NCBI GenBank assembly: GCA_033961575.1
Contig: CM066731.1
Span: 85,581,501 to 85,645,500, forward strand
DNA from: Aselliscus stoliczkanus
Lineage: Eukaryota > Chordata > Mammalia > Chiroptera > Hipposideridae
Direction: 5' to 3'
DNA: 64,000 nucleotides
Each line of letters opens with the position of its first letter. Within the stretch, counting starts at the first letter, position 1. The notes beneath the pieces are model-generated. The model ran no database searches. It was not told where the DNA came from and was given only the letters and a program-made list of their open reading frames with translations. The position numbers were made by a program, and so were the translations under genes. Shown here piece by piece: positions 1 through 11,254 of the stretch.

Positions 1-1380
1 GGATAATACCAGATTGGGTATGTAAAAGTAGTAGACAACTCATTTCTTTTACTTGACCAGGACATTCAATTTAAAATGTCTATGAGTACTGGCCTGGTGT
101 GGTTCTAGCATACTTTCATTCACTTAATCACCTAAACAAATATTATTGGATTAATTAAGCACCTTATTATAGCAGCCACTATTTTGGGTGCTAGAGGTAG
201 GTGCCGTCAAGTTGCTTAGAATGTAAGCAAGTTTAAGGGAAACAGGTAAGTATATTTATAATTGTAATTTCGTGGAGTAAGAGCTAAGATAGAAGATGGT
301 TTGAAGTGCCGGGAAGTATGAATCAGAGGCACACTGAAGGAAGTACGCCTTACATGATAGTTGAGTTTATTTGTTTTCTATCCAAGAAAGAGTCAATATA
401 ACTAGGCAAGTTCACCTTTACTACCTCAGTAGAGTGGATAAAACAAACAAGATGTCTATACTTTAGAGAGATATGTAACTTCTCTAGAAAAATGTAAAGC
501 AAATTTCTAAAAATCTAGGACCAGAAATAACAAAAGACAGAAATAATTAGTTGACTTCATTGTAATGGAAATATTGAGTGGCTTAACCACAATGTCCTTT
601 TATTAAAATTTCACAATCATGTCAAAACCAAACTTGTGAGTTACTATTGAAAAAGAGTTGTTCAATCTGTTTAATGAATCTTGGTAGTCTGGCATCTCCA
701 GAACTTTTAAATATCTCTGATATATAGATAAGAAGTCAATTTACTCCAATGTACGTCCAGTGATTATAGGCAAAATATATGGGCAGCTTTTAATAATAAA
801 CCCATCTCCTTGGCCTGCTATAATCATTACTATCACCTCTTGGGCATCTCTTTTACATGGTACATATATTTCCAGGATTCCATGATCTAGTAGAAAGATC
901 CTATAAATTAAGTTCTCTTTCCAGAGGCTATACTTTCATTAAACATACAGCCATACTAGAACAGTGGCTCCTACTAAGGATGAGGACCTTATCTTTCCAC
1001 TTATAGAAAAGTGAAATTCATGTCTAAAATCTTATTATATGTGGTCCACCTGGTAGAATCTTCAATTCAAATGATCTAATACACAACCTACTTGCATAAA
1101 CGTATTTGCAATTCCCAGCTTTGGAATAAAACTCTATGAGACAGATTCTAGGGCCTCCAAAAGAAACAGGTTTCCTTGACTTCCAGGATGTAAATGACCT
1201 TGGGAAAAAATTGCAAGAACCCTTAGCACTTAACAATTCCATCTGAACCCCTTCACTAAGAGATTTGAGTTTTAACATGGCTTCTAGAAGCATAAGGTCA
1301 TGTCCCTGGGATGAACAACTCTCCTTTGAGCTCCTATCTGGAAAAACTCAGGGCTGTCAAGAGAATTTACTGTTTGTTTC
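1..1380. other. AT-rich intergenic DNA, no gene seen
   Basis: No open frame of convincing length, no splice-flanked exon and no repeat that I recognise. The small minus-strand open frame at 1024-1293 has no recognisable domain and I treat it as chance. Confidence 0.5.
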
Positions 1381-1850
1381 AGCCAATACTTCACAATAGA
1401 TCTCTTACCACCCTTTTTTAGAGCATTTACTGAAAAAAAGTTCACAACAGTGAATCCTTCCCCTGCCCCTTTGAAGCGTATATGTATTTCCTACAACTCA
1501 GGAGTGTTTCTCTCAAGGACCTGAAAGGCATATCTTTCACGTGGTCATCAGGAAGGATAGGGCTTCAGTCTCTCAGCCTCTGTGGACTGATAGAATCCTA
1601 ACTTAGATCATTGGCAGCTAGCAGACCCAGCTAGGCCTAATGACATTTACAGTATCCACTAACTCTTTGTAATTTTTTACTTTCCTGAGTCTATTTGAGA
1701 TCCTCCTCCCTACTCCCTCATTCTCCCTGTAAAATGTCCAGTCTCCTCTGGGCAAATCAGAATAGAGCTTTTTCTCTTACTGTCAGTAGTTATTGAATAA
1801 AATCTATTTTTACTACTTTAACTGATGTCCACCATTTAAAAAAAAAATCT
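1381..1850 (+). mobile_element. Possible old LTR remnant (3' part)
   Basis: The stretch becomes pyrimidine-rich around 1690-1740. It then carries an AATAAA signal at about 1796-1801, followed by a T-rich stretch ending near 1845, which is the layout of the R/U5 part of a retroviral LTR. I cannot identify a family, a 5' boundary or a target duplication. A chance polyadenylation-like sequence is the alternative. Confidence 0.3.
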
Positions 1851-2789
1851 TTGACAGGTCCACCACAACATGAAAAAGTTCATTAACACACATAAAGTCT
1901 ACTTTGTGCCAAGAACTGTCCATGGAAATCAGAAGGCCGACAGAAAATGCTGACAACCCTTGTATTTACTCCTGAGCTATTTCCTTAATTTTCATAGCAG
2001 ACTTCTCTAGGTTTAAGATGATATATTGTCTTGGTGGTAGCAAGTGCCATCTTCAAAGACAGAATTTTTATTTAGCTAAAGGGACCTCAGCATGGTAGTG
2101 AAAAACTATTGTTGCCTGACTTATTGGACTTTCCAATATTCTCCAGGCTGCTACTAGGTCTCAAAGTGACATTTGTGTATTTTCACGAGCATTCCATTTT
2201 TATTCTAGATATTTAATCCAGTCAATTAGAGAAAATGAACCATCAATTTCTAGAGCACAGTGTGTGATTCAATGGAAAAATTGGAATATCCCTTCCACCT
2301 GCAATTTAATAGCACTTTAACAACTCTGTCTGCAAATTTACCCAAAACATGCCTTTTCCTGTGACTACTGTTTTTACCTCTCCATGTCAGTACCAACCAC
2401 TATCCTTATAACTTATAAATGACTTTCCACGTTTTACACCACCAGGCTGAACTCAGATCACTTGCCAACTGGACAAGCTCAAAGGATATGTAATTGATGA
2501 TATTTGAAAGAAGTGCTCCACGTTTTACATGACTTTTTTAAAAAATTTTATCAGCTATGTTATGTAGTCACTCCTTTAAAAAAAATGCATTAGCATCAAG
2601 TTTATTCACTATTATCTATAAAGGTAATCTTGCAGTTAGAGAGATCTATTTATTTATGAAATGGATCTAGAAAAAGAAGTATTGGCTGCCTCAAAACTCT
2701 GTACTTGATGATTTTTCATCTAGTATATAACTTGAAAGTATTATCTCATACAATAGAAGAGTAGGAAAGAAATGACAGAATAATTAATT
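1851..2789. other. Intergenic DNA, nothing recognised
   Basis: Short A/T runs only. No coding frame, no repeat boundary and no RNA gene seen. Confidence 0.5.
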
Positions 2790-2804
2790 TAAAAGTATGC
2801 TCCT

Positions 2805-3280
2805 GGGCCGGCCGAGTGGCGCATTGGTTAAGCGCTGGTTTTGGGATGCCAGCGGCCCCGGTTCGGATCCCACATGAGGGCCAGTGACACTGCCCTCTAC
2901 AGCTAACAACAGCTCCACCTGGAGCTGGGCTGTGCGAACCCCGGTGATGGTGTGGGCTGCAGCCCCTGCTGCAGTGGGCTGCCATAGGCTGCAGTGAGTG
3001 GCCCACAGCCAGCGTGAGTGGCTGGCAGCCAAGCGTGAGCTGCCAATAGCCGCGGTGAGCGACATCCAGAGGCCAGCGACCGATCTGCCTCATCCGGGAA
3101 GAGCGCAATGACGATACCAACAGTGAAGCAACATCCTCCGCAACTAAACTGAAGAACAAGAAGACGGCAACTTGTCTGTTCCCCTTCCCCGATTCCCCAA
3201 CGCTGCTCCCCTCCACCAATTCCCCAATAAAAAAAAAATCTTTAAAAAAAATAAATAAATAAAAAAAAAAAAAATAAAAA
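2805..3280 (+). mobile_element. tRNA-headed SINE, full length, with target duplication
   Basis: The element opens GGGCCGGCCGAGTGGCGC and has polymerase III-type internal promoter boxes: an A-box region (gagtggcgcattggttaag) and a B box (ggttcggatcc) about 50 bases later. A body with roughly 20-base internal repeats (GTGAGTGG / GTGAGCTG units at 2994-3061) follows. The 3' end is C-rich (ccttccccgattccccaac, ccaataaaa) and leads into an A-rich tail. A perfect 15-base duplication (taaaagtatgctcct) flanks it at 2790-2804 and 3281-3295, showing insertion by LINE-type target-primed reverse transcription. The long minus-strand open frames here are SINE sequence, not genes. Confidence 0.92.
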
Positions 3281-3295
3281 TAAAAGTATGCTCCT

Positions 3296-3862
3296 TCACA
3301 AACACTCCTGCACAGTTAAATCACTTAATGTTGAAAGGAATTAAACAGAGGAAGTATTAATAGGTAAATTGCCATGTGTATAAATTGGATCCTAGTCTCA
3401 ATCCTCCCCAAATTTTTATAAATGCCTTTTCTATTTGACTTCTTGATTTTTACACTCAGTTAACTACTTTTTTACACTCTTATTCACAGATCAGGTGTAT
3501 TCTGATCACCAGATTTTATAATTAGCCCTATATTTGGTCTCTCCATATTGCCTACTTGCAGCATAATGCTTAACTTTCCATGTAATTTTCAACCTCCAGA
3601 TTCCACAAAGCTTAGTTTTGTTGTTTTGTTATTGTTTGTTTTGTCTCTATTTTCTTATTCCTATAAAAGTGTTCCTGGTTGGAAAACAACATGACTTAGA
3701 GGATATCCGCAACTATAAGAAAACATGATAATTAGTCAGGTAAATCATTTGTGGCCAATTATATTCTTTAGTAGATATATGTGATTGAAACAATTACTGC
3801 AATATAGAAGAGTGTTTGGCTTATTTTAATTGACATAGTATATACACTTAGCCTTATAATTT
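3296..3862. other. Intergenic DNA, nothing recognised
   Basis: AT-rich sequence without a coding frame or a recognisable repeat. Confidence 0.45.
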
Positions 3863-4140
3863 TTGGAAGGGTGTCTCAGCTTAAGCAGAGAAAGGCCACT
3901 TGCACTTCCAGAAATTATAAGGCTCTCATGGTTCTCTGGCTTTCAGTTCAGAGACCCCTTATTCCCAGGCAGTCAGAATCAGACTGAAGTACCCCACCAT
4001 CTTTCCTGGCTCTTCAGCTTGGAGATGGCAGACATGACACTTCTTGATCTTCATAACTGTGTGAATCAATTCCTATAAAAATCTTCTTATATATGTCTTT
4101 ATATATTCCATTGGTTCTGTTGTTTTTGGAGAACCCTAAT
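3863..4140 (+). mobile_element. Old LTR-like interspersed repeat remnant
   Basis: The run of phrases (gctctcatggttctctggctttc, then a tcttcagcttggagatggcag segment, then ccattggttctgttgtttttggagaaccctaatac) resembles a widespread decayed mammalian repeat with an LTR-like 3' end. I recognise the pattern but cannot name the family reliably. The 71-codon open frame across it (3863-4078) is incidental. Confidence 0.35.
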
Positions 4141-4199
4141 ACATCTACCTAATCAACCGTATTTGTCTTTCATATTCAGTTCAGGTATCATCTCTTTTA

Positions 4200-4755
4200 T
4201 TTATTTATTTATTTATTTTTCTTTTTAAATTCTCGTTACTTTTTTAAATTTTATTTCATTTATTTATTTTTAATTAGTTTCAGGTGTACAACACAGTGCA
4301 ATAGTTATACATTTTACCCCTCAAAGTGACAACCCCCACCCCCAATTCGCCACACCACTCCCCCCCCATATCATATATATCTATTACTCTTCCTCTGACT
4401 CTCTTCCACAGTATAATCCACATCCCGTGACTACCTATATTTATTCAATTACAGTAGGTATACAACCTCGGCTTTAGTCATACAGTGCAGTGATCAAACC
4501 TCTACTCCATCCATGAAATGGTCTCCCTAACAAGACCTATGACCATCTGACATTCCACAGAATATTTACAACATTATTAATTATATTCCCCAAACTGTTT
4601 TTCATATCCCAGTGGCAATATTGTAGTTGCCTATTTTTGCTGTCTAATCCCTTCCCCTTCTCCCTCATTCCCATCCCCCTCCCAATTAGCAACCCTGATT
4701 TTTCCTCTATATCTATGAGACAGTTTCTGTTTACTTTGCTCATTCATACAGTTTT
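4200..4755 (-). other. L1-A 3'UTR and A-rich tail
   Basis: This is the non-coding tail after the ORF2 stop. In sense orientation it contains a guanine-rich segment (reverse complement of 4329-4369) with four or more runs of at least four G, suited to forming a G-quadruplex. The end ACACCTGAAACTAATTAAAAATAAAT follows, then A-rich low-complexity sequence. The same 3'UTR recurs in four other LINE-1 copies in the window. Confidence 0.85.
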
Positions 4756-7700
4756 TCAGATTCCACATATGAGTGAGATCATATGGTATTTGTCTTTCTC
4801 TGACTGACTTATTTCACTTAACATAATAGTCTCTAGGTCCATCCATATCATTGCAAATGGTACGATTTCATTCTTCCTTATAGCGGAGTAATACTCCAAT
4901 GTATAAATATACCACAGTTTCTTAATCCAGTCATCTACTGATGTGCATTTTGGTTGTTTCCAAGTCTTAGCTATTGTAAATTGTGCTGCTATGAACATAG
5001 GGGTGCATAACGTTTTTTGAATAAGTGTCTTGGTTTTTTCAGGATAAATACCTAGGAGTGGAATTACTGCGTCAAATGGTAGCTCTATTTCCAGTTCTTT
5101 GAGATACCTCCATACTGACTTCCATAGTGGCTGCACCAATCTGCAGTCCCACCAACAGTGCAGCAGGGTCCCCTTTTCCCCACAGCCCCGCCAGCACTTG
5201 TTGTTTGTTGATTTATTGATGATAGCCATTCTGACTGGAATGAGGTGGTATCTCATGGTGGTTTTTATTTGCATTTCCCTAATGACCAGTGAGGTTGAAC
5301 TTTTTTTCATATGCCTATTGGCCATCTGTATGTCCTCTTTAGAGAAATGTCTCTTCATATCTTCTGCCCATTTTTAAATTGGATTGTTTGCTTTTTGGTG
5401 TTGAGTTTCATGAGTGTTTTATAAATTTTGGATATTAACCCCTTATCAGATATATCGTTGGCAAATATATTCTCCCATTCAGTAGGCTTCCTTTTTGTTT
5501 TATTAATGGTTTCCTTTGTTGTGAAAAAACTTTTAAGTCTGATATAATCCCATATGTTCATTTTTTCTTTTACTTCCCTTGCCCGTAGGGATGTATCAGT
5601 AAAAATATTGCTCCGGGTAATGTCTGCAAATGTACTCCTTATATTTTGTTTGAGGATTTTTATGGTTTCAGGTCTTACATTTAAGTCTTTAATCCATTTT
5701 GAATTTGTTCTTGTATAAGGCGTAAGGAGGTGGTCCAGTTTCATTTTTTTGCATGTGTCAGTCCAATTTTCCCAGCACCATTTATTGAATAGACGATCTT
5801 TACTCCAGTGTAAATTCTTGCTTCCCTTGTCATAGATTAACTGTCCGTAAATACCTGGATTTATTTCTGGGCTCTCTGTTCTGTTCCACTGATCGATGTG
5901 CTTATTTTTATGCCAATACCAAACTGTCTTGATTACTGTAGCCTTGTAGTAGGTTTGGATGTCTGGTAGCATGATCCCCCCGACTTTGTTCTTATTTTTC
6001 AGAAAGGCCAAGGCTATTCTGGATCTTTTATGATTCCATATAAATTTTAGGCTTATATTTTCTATTTCTGTGAAAAATACCCTTGGTAGTTTGATAGCAA
6101 TTGCATTGAATCTATATATTGCTTTAGGCAGTATGGACATTTTAACTATATTAATTCTTCCTATCCATGAGCATGGTAGGTGTTTCCATTTATTTGTATC
6201 TTCTATGATTTCTTCCTTCAGTGTCTTATAATTTTCTGAGTACAGATCTTTCACTTCTTTGGTTAAATTTATTCCCAGGTATTTTATAGTTCTTGACGCA
6301 TTTGTAAATGGGACAGTTTTCTTAATTTCTCTTTCCGTTAGTTTATTATTGGTATATGCAAATGCCACTGATTTCTGAACATTGATTTTATATCCTGCTA
6401 CTTTACTGAATTCATCTATCAGTTCCAATAGTTTTTTGATGGAGTCTTTGGGGTTCTGTATATACAGTATCATGTCATCTGCTTATAATGACAATTTTAC
6501 TTCTTCCTTGCCAATTTGGATGCCTTTTATTTCTTTTTGTTGTCTGATTGCTGTGGCTAGAACTTCCAGCACTATGTTGAATAAAAGAGGAGAAAGTGGA
6601 CAGCCTTGTCTTGTTCCTGATCTTATGGGGAATGGTTTTAGCTTTTCCCCATTGAGTATGATGTTAGCTGTAGGTTTATCATATATGGCTTTTATTATGA
6701 GATATGATCCCTGTATTCCCACTTTGCTAAGGGTTTTTAACATAAATGGCTGTTGGATTTTGTCAAATGCTTTCTCTGCATCTATTAAGATGACCATGTG
6801 ATCTTTATCCTTCATTTTGTTGATGTGGTGTATCACATTAATTGATTTACGGATGTTGAACCAGCCTTGTGCACTAGGGATGAATCCCACTTGATCATGA
6901 TGTATGATCTTCTTAATATATTGCTGAATTCTGTTTGCTAATATTTTATTGAGAATTTTTGCATCTATATTCATCAGGGAGATTGGCCTGTAGTTTTCCT
7001 TTTTTGTGATGTCTTTATCTGGTTTTGGAATCAGGGTGATAGTGGCTTCATAAAAAGAGTTTGGGAGCCTTCCCTCCTTCTGGATTTTTTGGAATAGTTT
7101 GAGAAGAATAGGTGATAGTTCTTTTTTGAATGTTTGATAAAATTCACTTGTGAAGCCGTCTGGTCCAGGGCTTTTGTTTTTTTGGGAGCTTGTCAATTAC
7201 TGATTCAATTTCCTTGGTAGTAATCAGGGTATTTAGATTTTCTGTTTCTTCTTGCGTTAGCTTTGGAAGGTTGTATGCTTCTAGAAAATTATCCATTTCT
7301 TCCGGATTGTCAAATTTGTTGGCATATAGTTGCTCATAGTAATTTATTAGAATTTTTTGTATTTCTGTGATGTCATTTCCCCTCTTTCATTCCTGATTTT
7401 GCTAATTTGAGTCCTCTCTTTTTTTTTTTTGATGAGCCTGGCTAGAGGTTTGTCAATTTTGTTTATCTTCTCAAGAAACCAGCTCTTGGTTTCATTGATC
7501 TTTTGAATTGTTTTTCTGTTCTCTATATTGTTTCTTTCTGCTCTGGTCTTTATTATCTCCTTTCTTGTACTCCCCTTGGGCCTCTTTTGCTGTTCTCTTT
7601 CCAGTTCCCTTAGGTGTAAGGATAACCTGTTGATTTGAGATTTTTCTTCCTTCTTTAGGTAGGCCTGCACTGCTATAAACTTCGCTCTTAGGACTGCTTT

Positions 7701-8583
7701 CGCAGCATCCCAGAGATTTTGGGTCGTGGTGTTTTCATTTTCGTTTGTCTCGAGGTATCTTTTGATTTCCTCCTTGATCTCATTTATGACCCACTCACTA
7801 TTTAATAGCATATTGTTTAGCCTCCATTTATTTGTCAGCTTCCTGGATTTCTTCTTATAATTGATTTCTAGTTTCATAGCATTGTGGTCAGGGAATACAG
7901 TTGAAATGATTTCAATCTTCTTAAATTTATTGAGACTTGTTTTGTGGCCTAACATGTGGTCTATCTTAGAAAATGTTCCATGTGCACTTGAAAAGAACGT
8001 ATATTCTGTAGCTTTGGGATGAAATGCTCTGAAAATGTCTGTTAAATCCAGCTGGTCTAATGTGTCATTTAAGGTCGCTGTTTCCACATTGATTTTCTGT
8101 CTGGAGGATCTGTCCATTAGTGACAGCGGGGTGTTGAAGTCCCCTACTATGATAGTGTTACTGTTGATCTCTGTCTTTATGTCTGACAATATCTGTTTTA
8201 TATATTTAGGGGCTCCTATGTTAGGTGCATAGATGTTTACTAGAGTTGTGTCCTCTTGTTGGATCGATCCCTTCATTACTATGAAGTGTCCTTTGTCCTT
8301 TGTTATATTCTTCAATTTAAAGTCCACTTTATCTGATATAAGTATCGCTACTCCAGCTTTTTTCTCAGTACCATTTGCATGAAATATTTTACTCCATCAT
8401 TTACTTTCAGCCTGTATGAGCCTTTGGATGTGAGGTGAGTCTCTTGTATACAGCATATGCTGGGGTCTTGCTTTCTTATCCATTCAGCCACCCTATGTCT
8501 TTTTATTGGAGCATTTAATCCATTTACATTTAATGTGATTATTGATAGGTATGTATTTATTGCAATTTTGTTATTTGTGTTTA
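4756..8583 (-). pseudogene. L1-A ORF2 (endonuclease / reverse transcriptase), broken
   Basis: ORF2p cuts target DNA with an N-terminal APE-type endonuclease and reverse-transcribes LINE RNA at the nick. In-frame pieces are visible at 7347-8327 (endonuclease domain with motifs such as VNIYAPN and VGDFNTPLS), 6483-7196 (reverse transcriptase, including PGPDGF, FIP and [13 protein letters not shown]), 5355-6473 (after the catalytic box) and 4756-5358 (C-terminal cysteine-containing region, ending LICGI). Defects: the expected ATG near 8580 reads TTG; there are frameshifts around 8360-8410, 7355-7385 and 7195; a TAA at 6483-6485 replaces the tyrosine of the YADD box; and there is a frameshift near 5395. 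Intact ORF2p has about 1,275 codons here, so the overall length is normal. The protein cannot be made whole. Confidence 0.93.
6474..6485 (-). other. YADD catalytic box with Tyr changed to stop
   Basis: Reading the minus strand, ...TTG TCA TTA TAA GCA GAT GAC ATG... places an ochre codon exactly where L1-C has TAT (61425-61427) in the LYADD reverse-transcriptase box. The two aspartates remain and the frame continues open on both sides. Confidence 0.93.
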
Positions 8584-8614
8584 TAGTCTTTCTTAGGTTG
8601 TTTTTCTCTTCTAC

Positions 8615-9487
8615 TTAAAGAAGCCCTTTTAGCATTTCCTGCAAAGCTGGCTTGGTGGTAATGAATTCCCTTAACTTATTCTTTTCTGCAAAGCTCCTTA
8701 TCTCGCCTTAGATTTTAAATGATAACCTTGCTGGATACAGCAATCTCGGTTGTAGGCCTTTATTTTTCATCACTTTGAAAACCTCCTGCCACTCCCTTCT
8801 GGCCTGCAAAGTTTCTGTAGAAAAGTCAGCTGATAATCTTATAGGGGTACCCTTGTAAGTAACTTGCTGCCTTTCCCTTGCTGCTTTAAGGATTCTGTCT
8901 TTGTCCTTAACTCTTGCCATTTTCACTATGTGTCTTGGAGTGGGCCTGTTTGGAATCATCCTGGTTGGAACTCTCTGCACTTCCTGAGCTTGTATTTCAA
9001 TGTCCTTTGTCAGGTTAGGGAAGTTTTCAGACATTATTACTTCAAATATATTCTCAATTCCTTTCTCCCTCTCTTCTCCTTCTGGTACTCCAATGACCCA
9101 TGGGTTATTGTGTTTAATGTTGTCCCCCAGCTCTCTTAAACTATTTTCCATGTTTTTCATTCTTTTTTCTTGTTGTTGTTCCGCATGGGTGATCTCTGCT
9201 ATTTTGTCTTCTACGTCACTGATTCGATTTTCTGCTTCATCCAATCTACTAGTGATTCCATCAAGTTTGTTATTTAATTCAGTAATTGTGTTCTTAAGTT
9301 CTCGCTGGTTGCTTTTCATGATTTCTCTATCCTTCTTTATATTTTCATTAATTTCCTTGAACATTCTAATAATCAGTGTTCTGAACTCTGTCTCCGATAT
9401 GTTGATTACCTCTATTTCCTCTATTTCCAGTGATTCAGGAAGTTTCTTCTGTTCTTTTATTTGTGTTGTGTTTCTTTGTCTCCCCAT
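8615..9487 (-). pseudogene. L1-A ORF1 (RNA-binding chaperone protein), one premature stop
   Basis: ORF1p is the trimeric RNA-binding partner of ORF2p that coats LINE RNA in a cytoplasmic ribonucleoprotein. The frame opens at 9487 (MGRQRNTTQIKEQKK), runs through a heptad-rich coiled coil at about residues 25-120, then an RNA-recognition-like central domain (WVIGVPEGEER, about residue 133) and a C-terminal domain (ARERQQVTYKG, then RREWQEVF). A TAA at codon 260 (8708-8710) truncates it. The same frame continues open to the expected end at 8615 (…QEMLKGLL), giving 290 codons in all. The truncation removes about the last 30 residues. The sequence around the stop strongly suggests a single GAA-to-TAA change. 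Confidence 0.93.
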
Positions 9488-10385
9488 TCTGGCTTACTCT
9501 TTGTGTTTGCTTCAATATAACAGATAGATCCCCCAGATTTCTCAGTCTTTTCTGGGTAAACTTATATGGTGTGTGTCCTTTATATTTGAATTACTCAGTC
9601 TCCCTATTCTCCTGTGCTTGTATCTGAGGTGTTCCTTGTGTCGTGCGTCCTCACTTGTTGAAGTTTTACTTTTGATTACTTTTGGTTTGTCAGTAGGTGG
9701 GATTGACTCCCAGATTGATTACCTGTGAGGATCAGCAGCGTCTGCAGTTTATGAGCTGCTGTGAAAGGATTGACCCCTCTGATGAAACTTGGACCCTATG
9801 GGCCCTAGCACCTGTAGCAACTTCCTTTTGGGTGTGATTCTTGTATGTCAAACCCAGAAATGCTCTGGTTTTATCTAAAGTTAGCCTCCAGGTATGATGA
9901 TTCTTGTGTCTGTTTGTTTGGACCCACTGCTGCAGAGTGATTTTATAGCATAACAGATCAACAAGAACAACCTCTGCAGCCCCCAAAGGAAACCAAATGC
10001 TCGCACAAGTAAAAAAAAAAAAAACCAATCATCAAACTACAGTCAACTTGTACAGAAATATCAATCATACTAATGATGAAAACAAACAGAAACAAAACAA
10101 AAACCACACACAATAATAACAGAAGAGGAAACGAAATAAAATACAATATCCTAAAATAAAAAATAGAAAAACGTGAGAAACCGATTAGCTATACCTAAAA
10201 AATAAAAAATAAAAATAAAATAAAATAATAATAATAAAAAAAGTAAGAATAAAAATTAAAAAAATAAAATTTGCAGAAAAAAGGAAAAGAGGAAAAGTAT
10301 AGCAGTGAGAAGAATGAATAAAATAAGAGAGAAAGTGAGGGTGGGGAAAAAAGTAAAAGAAAAGAAAGAAAAAGAAAAAGAAAAA

Positions 10386-10490
10386 AATATATATATATTT
10401 GTCTACACACCCATATATATGGACATATATTCATATATATATATACATATATATATATATGTGTATATATATATATATATATATGCCTAT
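10386..10490. repeat. (AT)n and A-rich low-complexity tract inside L1-A
   Basis: A run of A-rich triplets and GA-rich sequence (10195-10385) passes into nearly 100 bases of alternating AT with GT interruptions. It lies within the LINE-1 5'UTR and so was probably copied with the element and then expanded. Confidence 0.8.
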
Positions 10491-11254
10491 ATTAAAAACT
10501 ACAAAATGAGAAGAATGAAATAGAAATAAAAACCAAAAACACCCAAGATAAGCAGCCAATAAAGGGAAAACAAAACAGAATAAAACCAAACAAACCAAAA
10601 ATACCCGTGCCGGTCTTGGCTAAAGTCCACCAAGCTCTCTTCAGTTTGTCTGCTGTACAAAAATTCCTGTGCGTCTTGTGGGAACAGTAGGCCACCTGAT
10701 GCCTAGCGTGATCCTGGTACTGCAGGTTTGCTGTACTTGAGTGTGGTTGTGACGTGTGATTGGTGGTTTTTACAAAGTCACTGCCTTTTTGCTTTTGCCT
10801 GTCCCAAGGCAGGCTGCACCCCACAAGGCTCAATGAGTGTCTCTGGGTACCCTTTCGGTTGACAGCTGTGGAGAATTAAAGAATTCCTCACTACCAAAAG
10901 CCTGCTGCTAAGAATCTGTTAATTATTGCCTCAGTGGGTGGACCTGCCCTGCCTCCCAAGCCTTGCATAAAGGTGGGGGCGGGGTAGGTAGTCTCACTCT
11001 GCAGCCTTTACTGGGTGGAAATTCTCAACCCCCTGCAGGTAAGGATGTCTTCCTAGTCTGCCCCTATTGCTCCATTCAAGAGTCAGTTTAAGACTGTCTT
11101 GGTGGGGGCAAAAGTTTGTGGGAGTGGGTGGGTTATTGGGGTTTTTTTTTGCTTTCTGTTCAAGAGTAGAAAAAGGAAAAAAGTAAATAAATAAACAAAC
11201 GAAAATAAACCAAGCCACAGTTCCAACACTGTTTTAAGCTAAGGCCTTTGCCTC

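Noticed and set aside
2805..2885. Possible tRNA gene
   Set aside because: A and B boxes are present, but the sequence does not fold as a full cloverleaf with a CCA-compatible end and is continuous with a SINE body, A tail and target duplication.
2746..3219. 157-codon open frame, and similar ones at 13939-14459, 20268-20666 and 30361-30994
   Set aside because: All read through copies of the same tRNA-headed SINE, so the shared protein-like sequence is repeat-derived.
6382..6801. Plus-strand 139-codon frame, and similar frames at 5099-5377, 49892-50218, 58463-58909 and 61199-61522
   Set aside because: Antisense shadows of LINE-1 ORF1 and ORF2 in the various copies.
9000..9627. Plus-strand open frames at 9000-9527 and 9430-9627
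   Set aside because: They are antisense to LINE-1 ORF1 and its leader. Hydrophobic composition is the complement of the coiled-coil coding strand.
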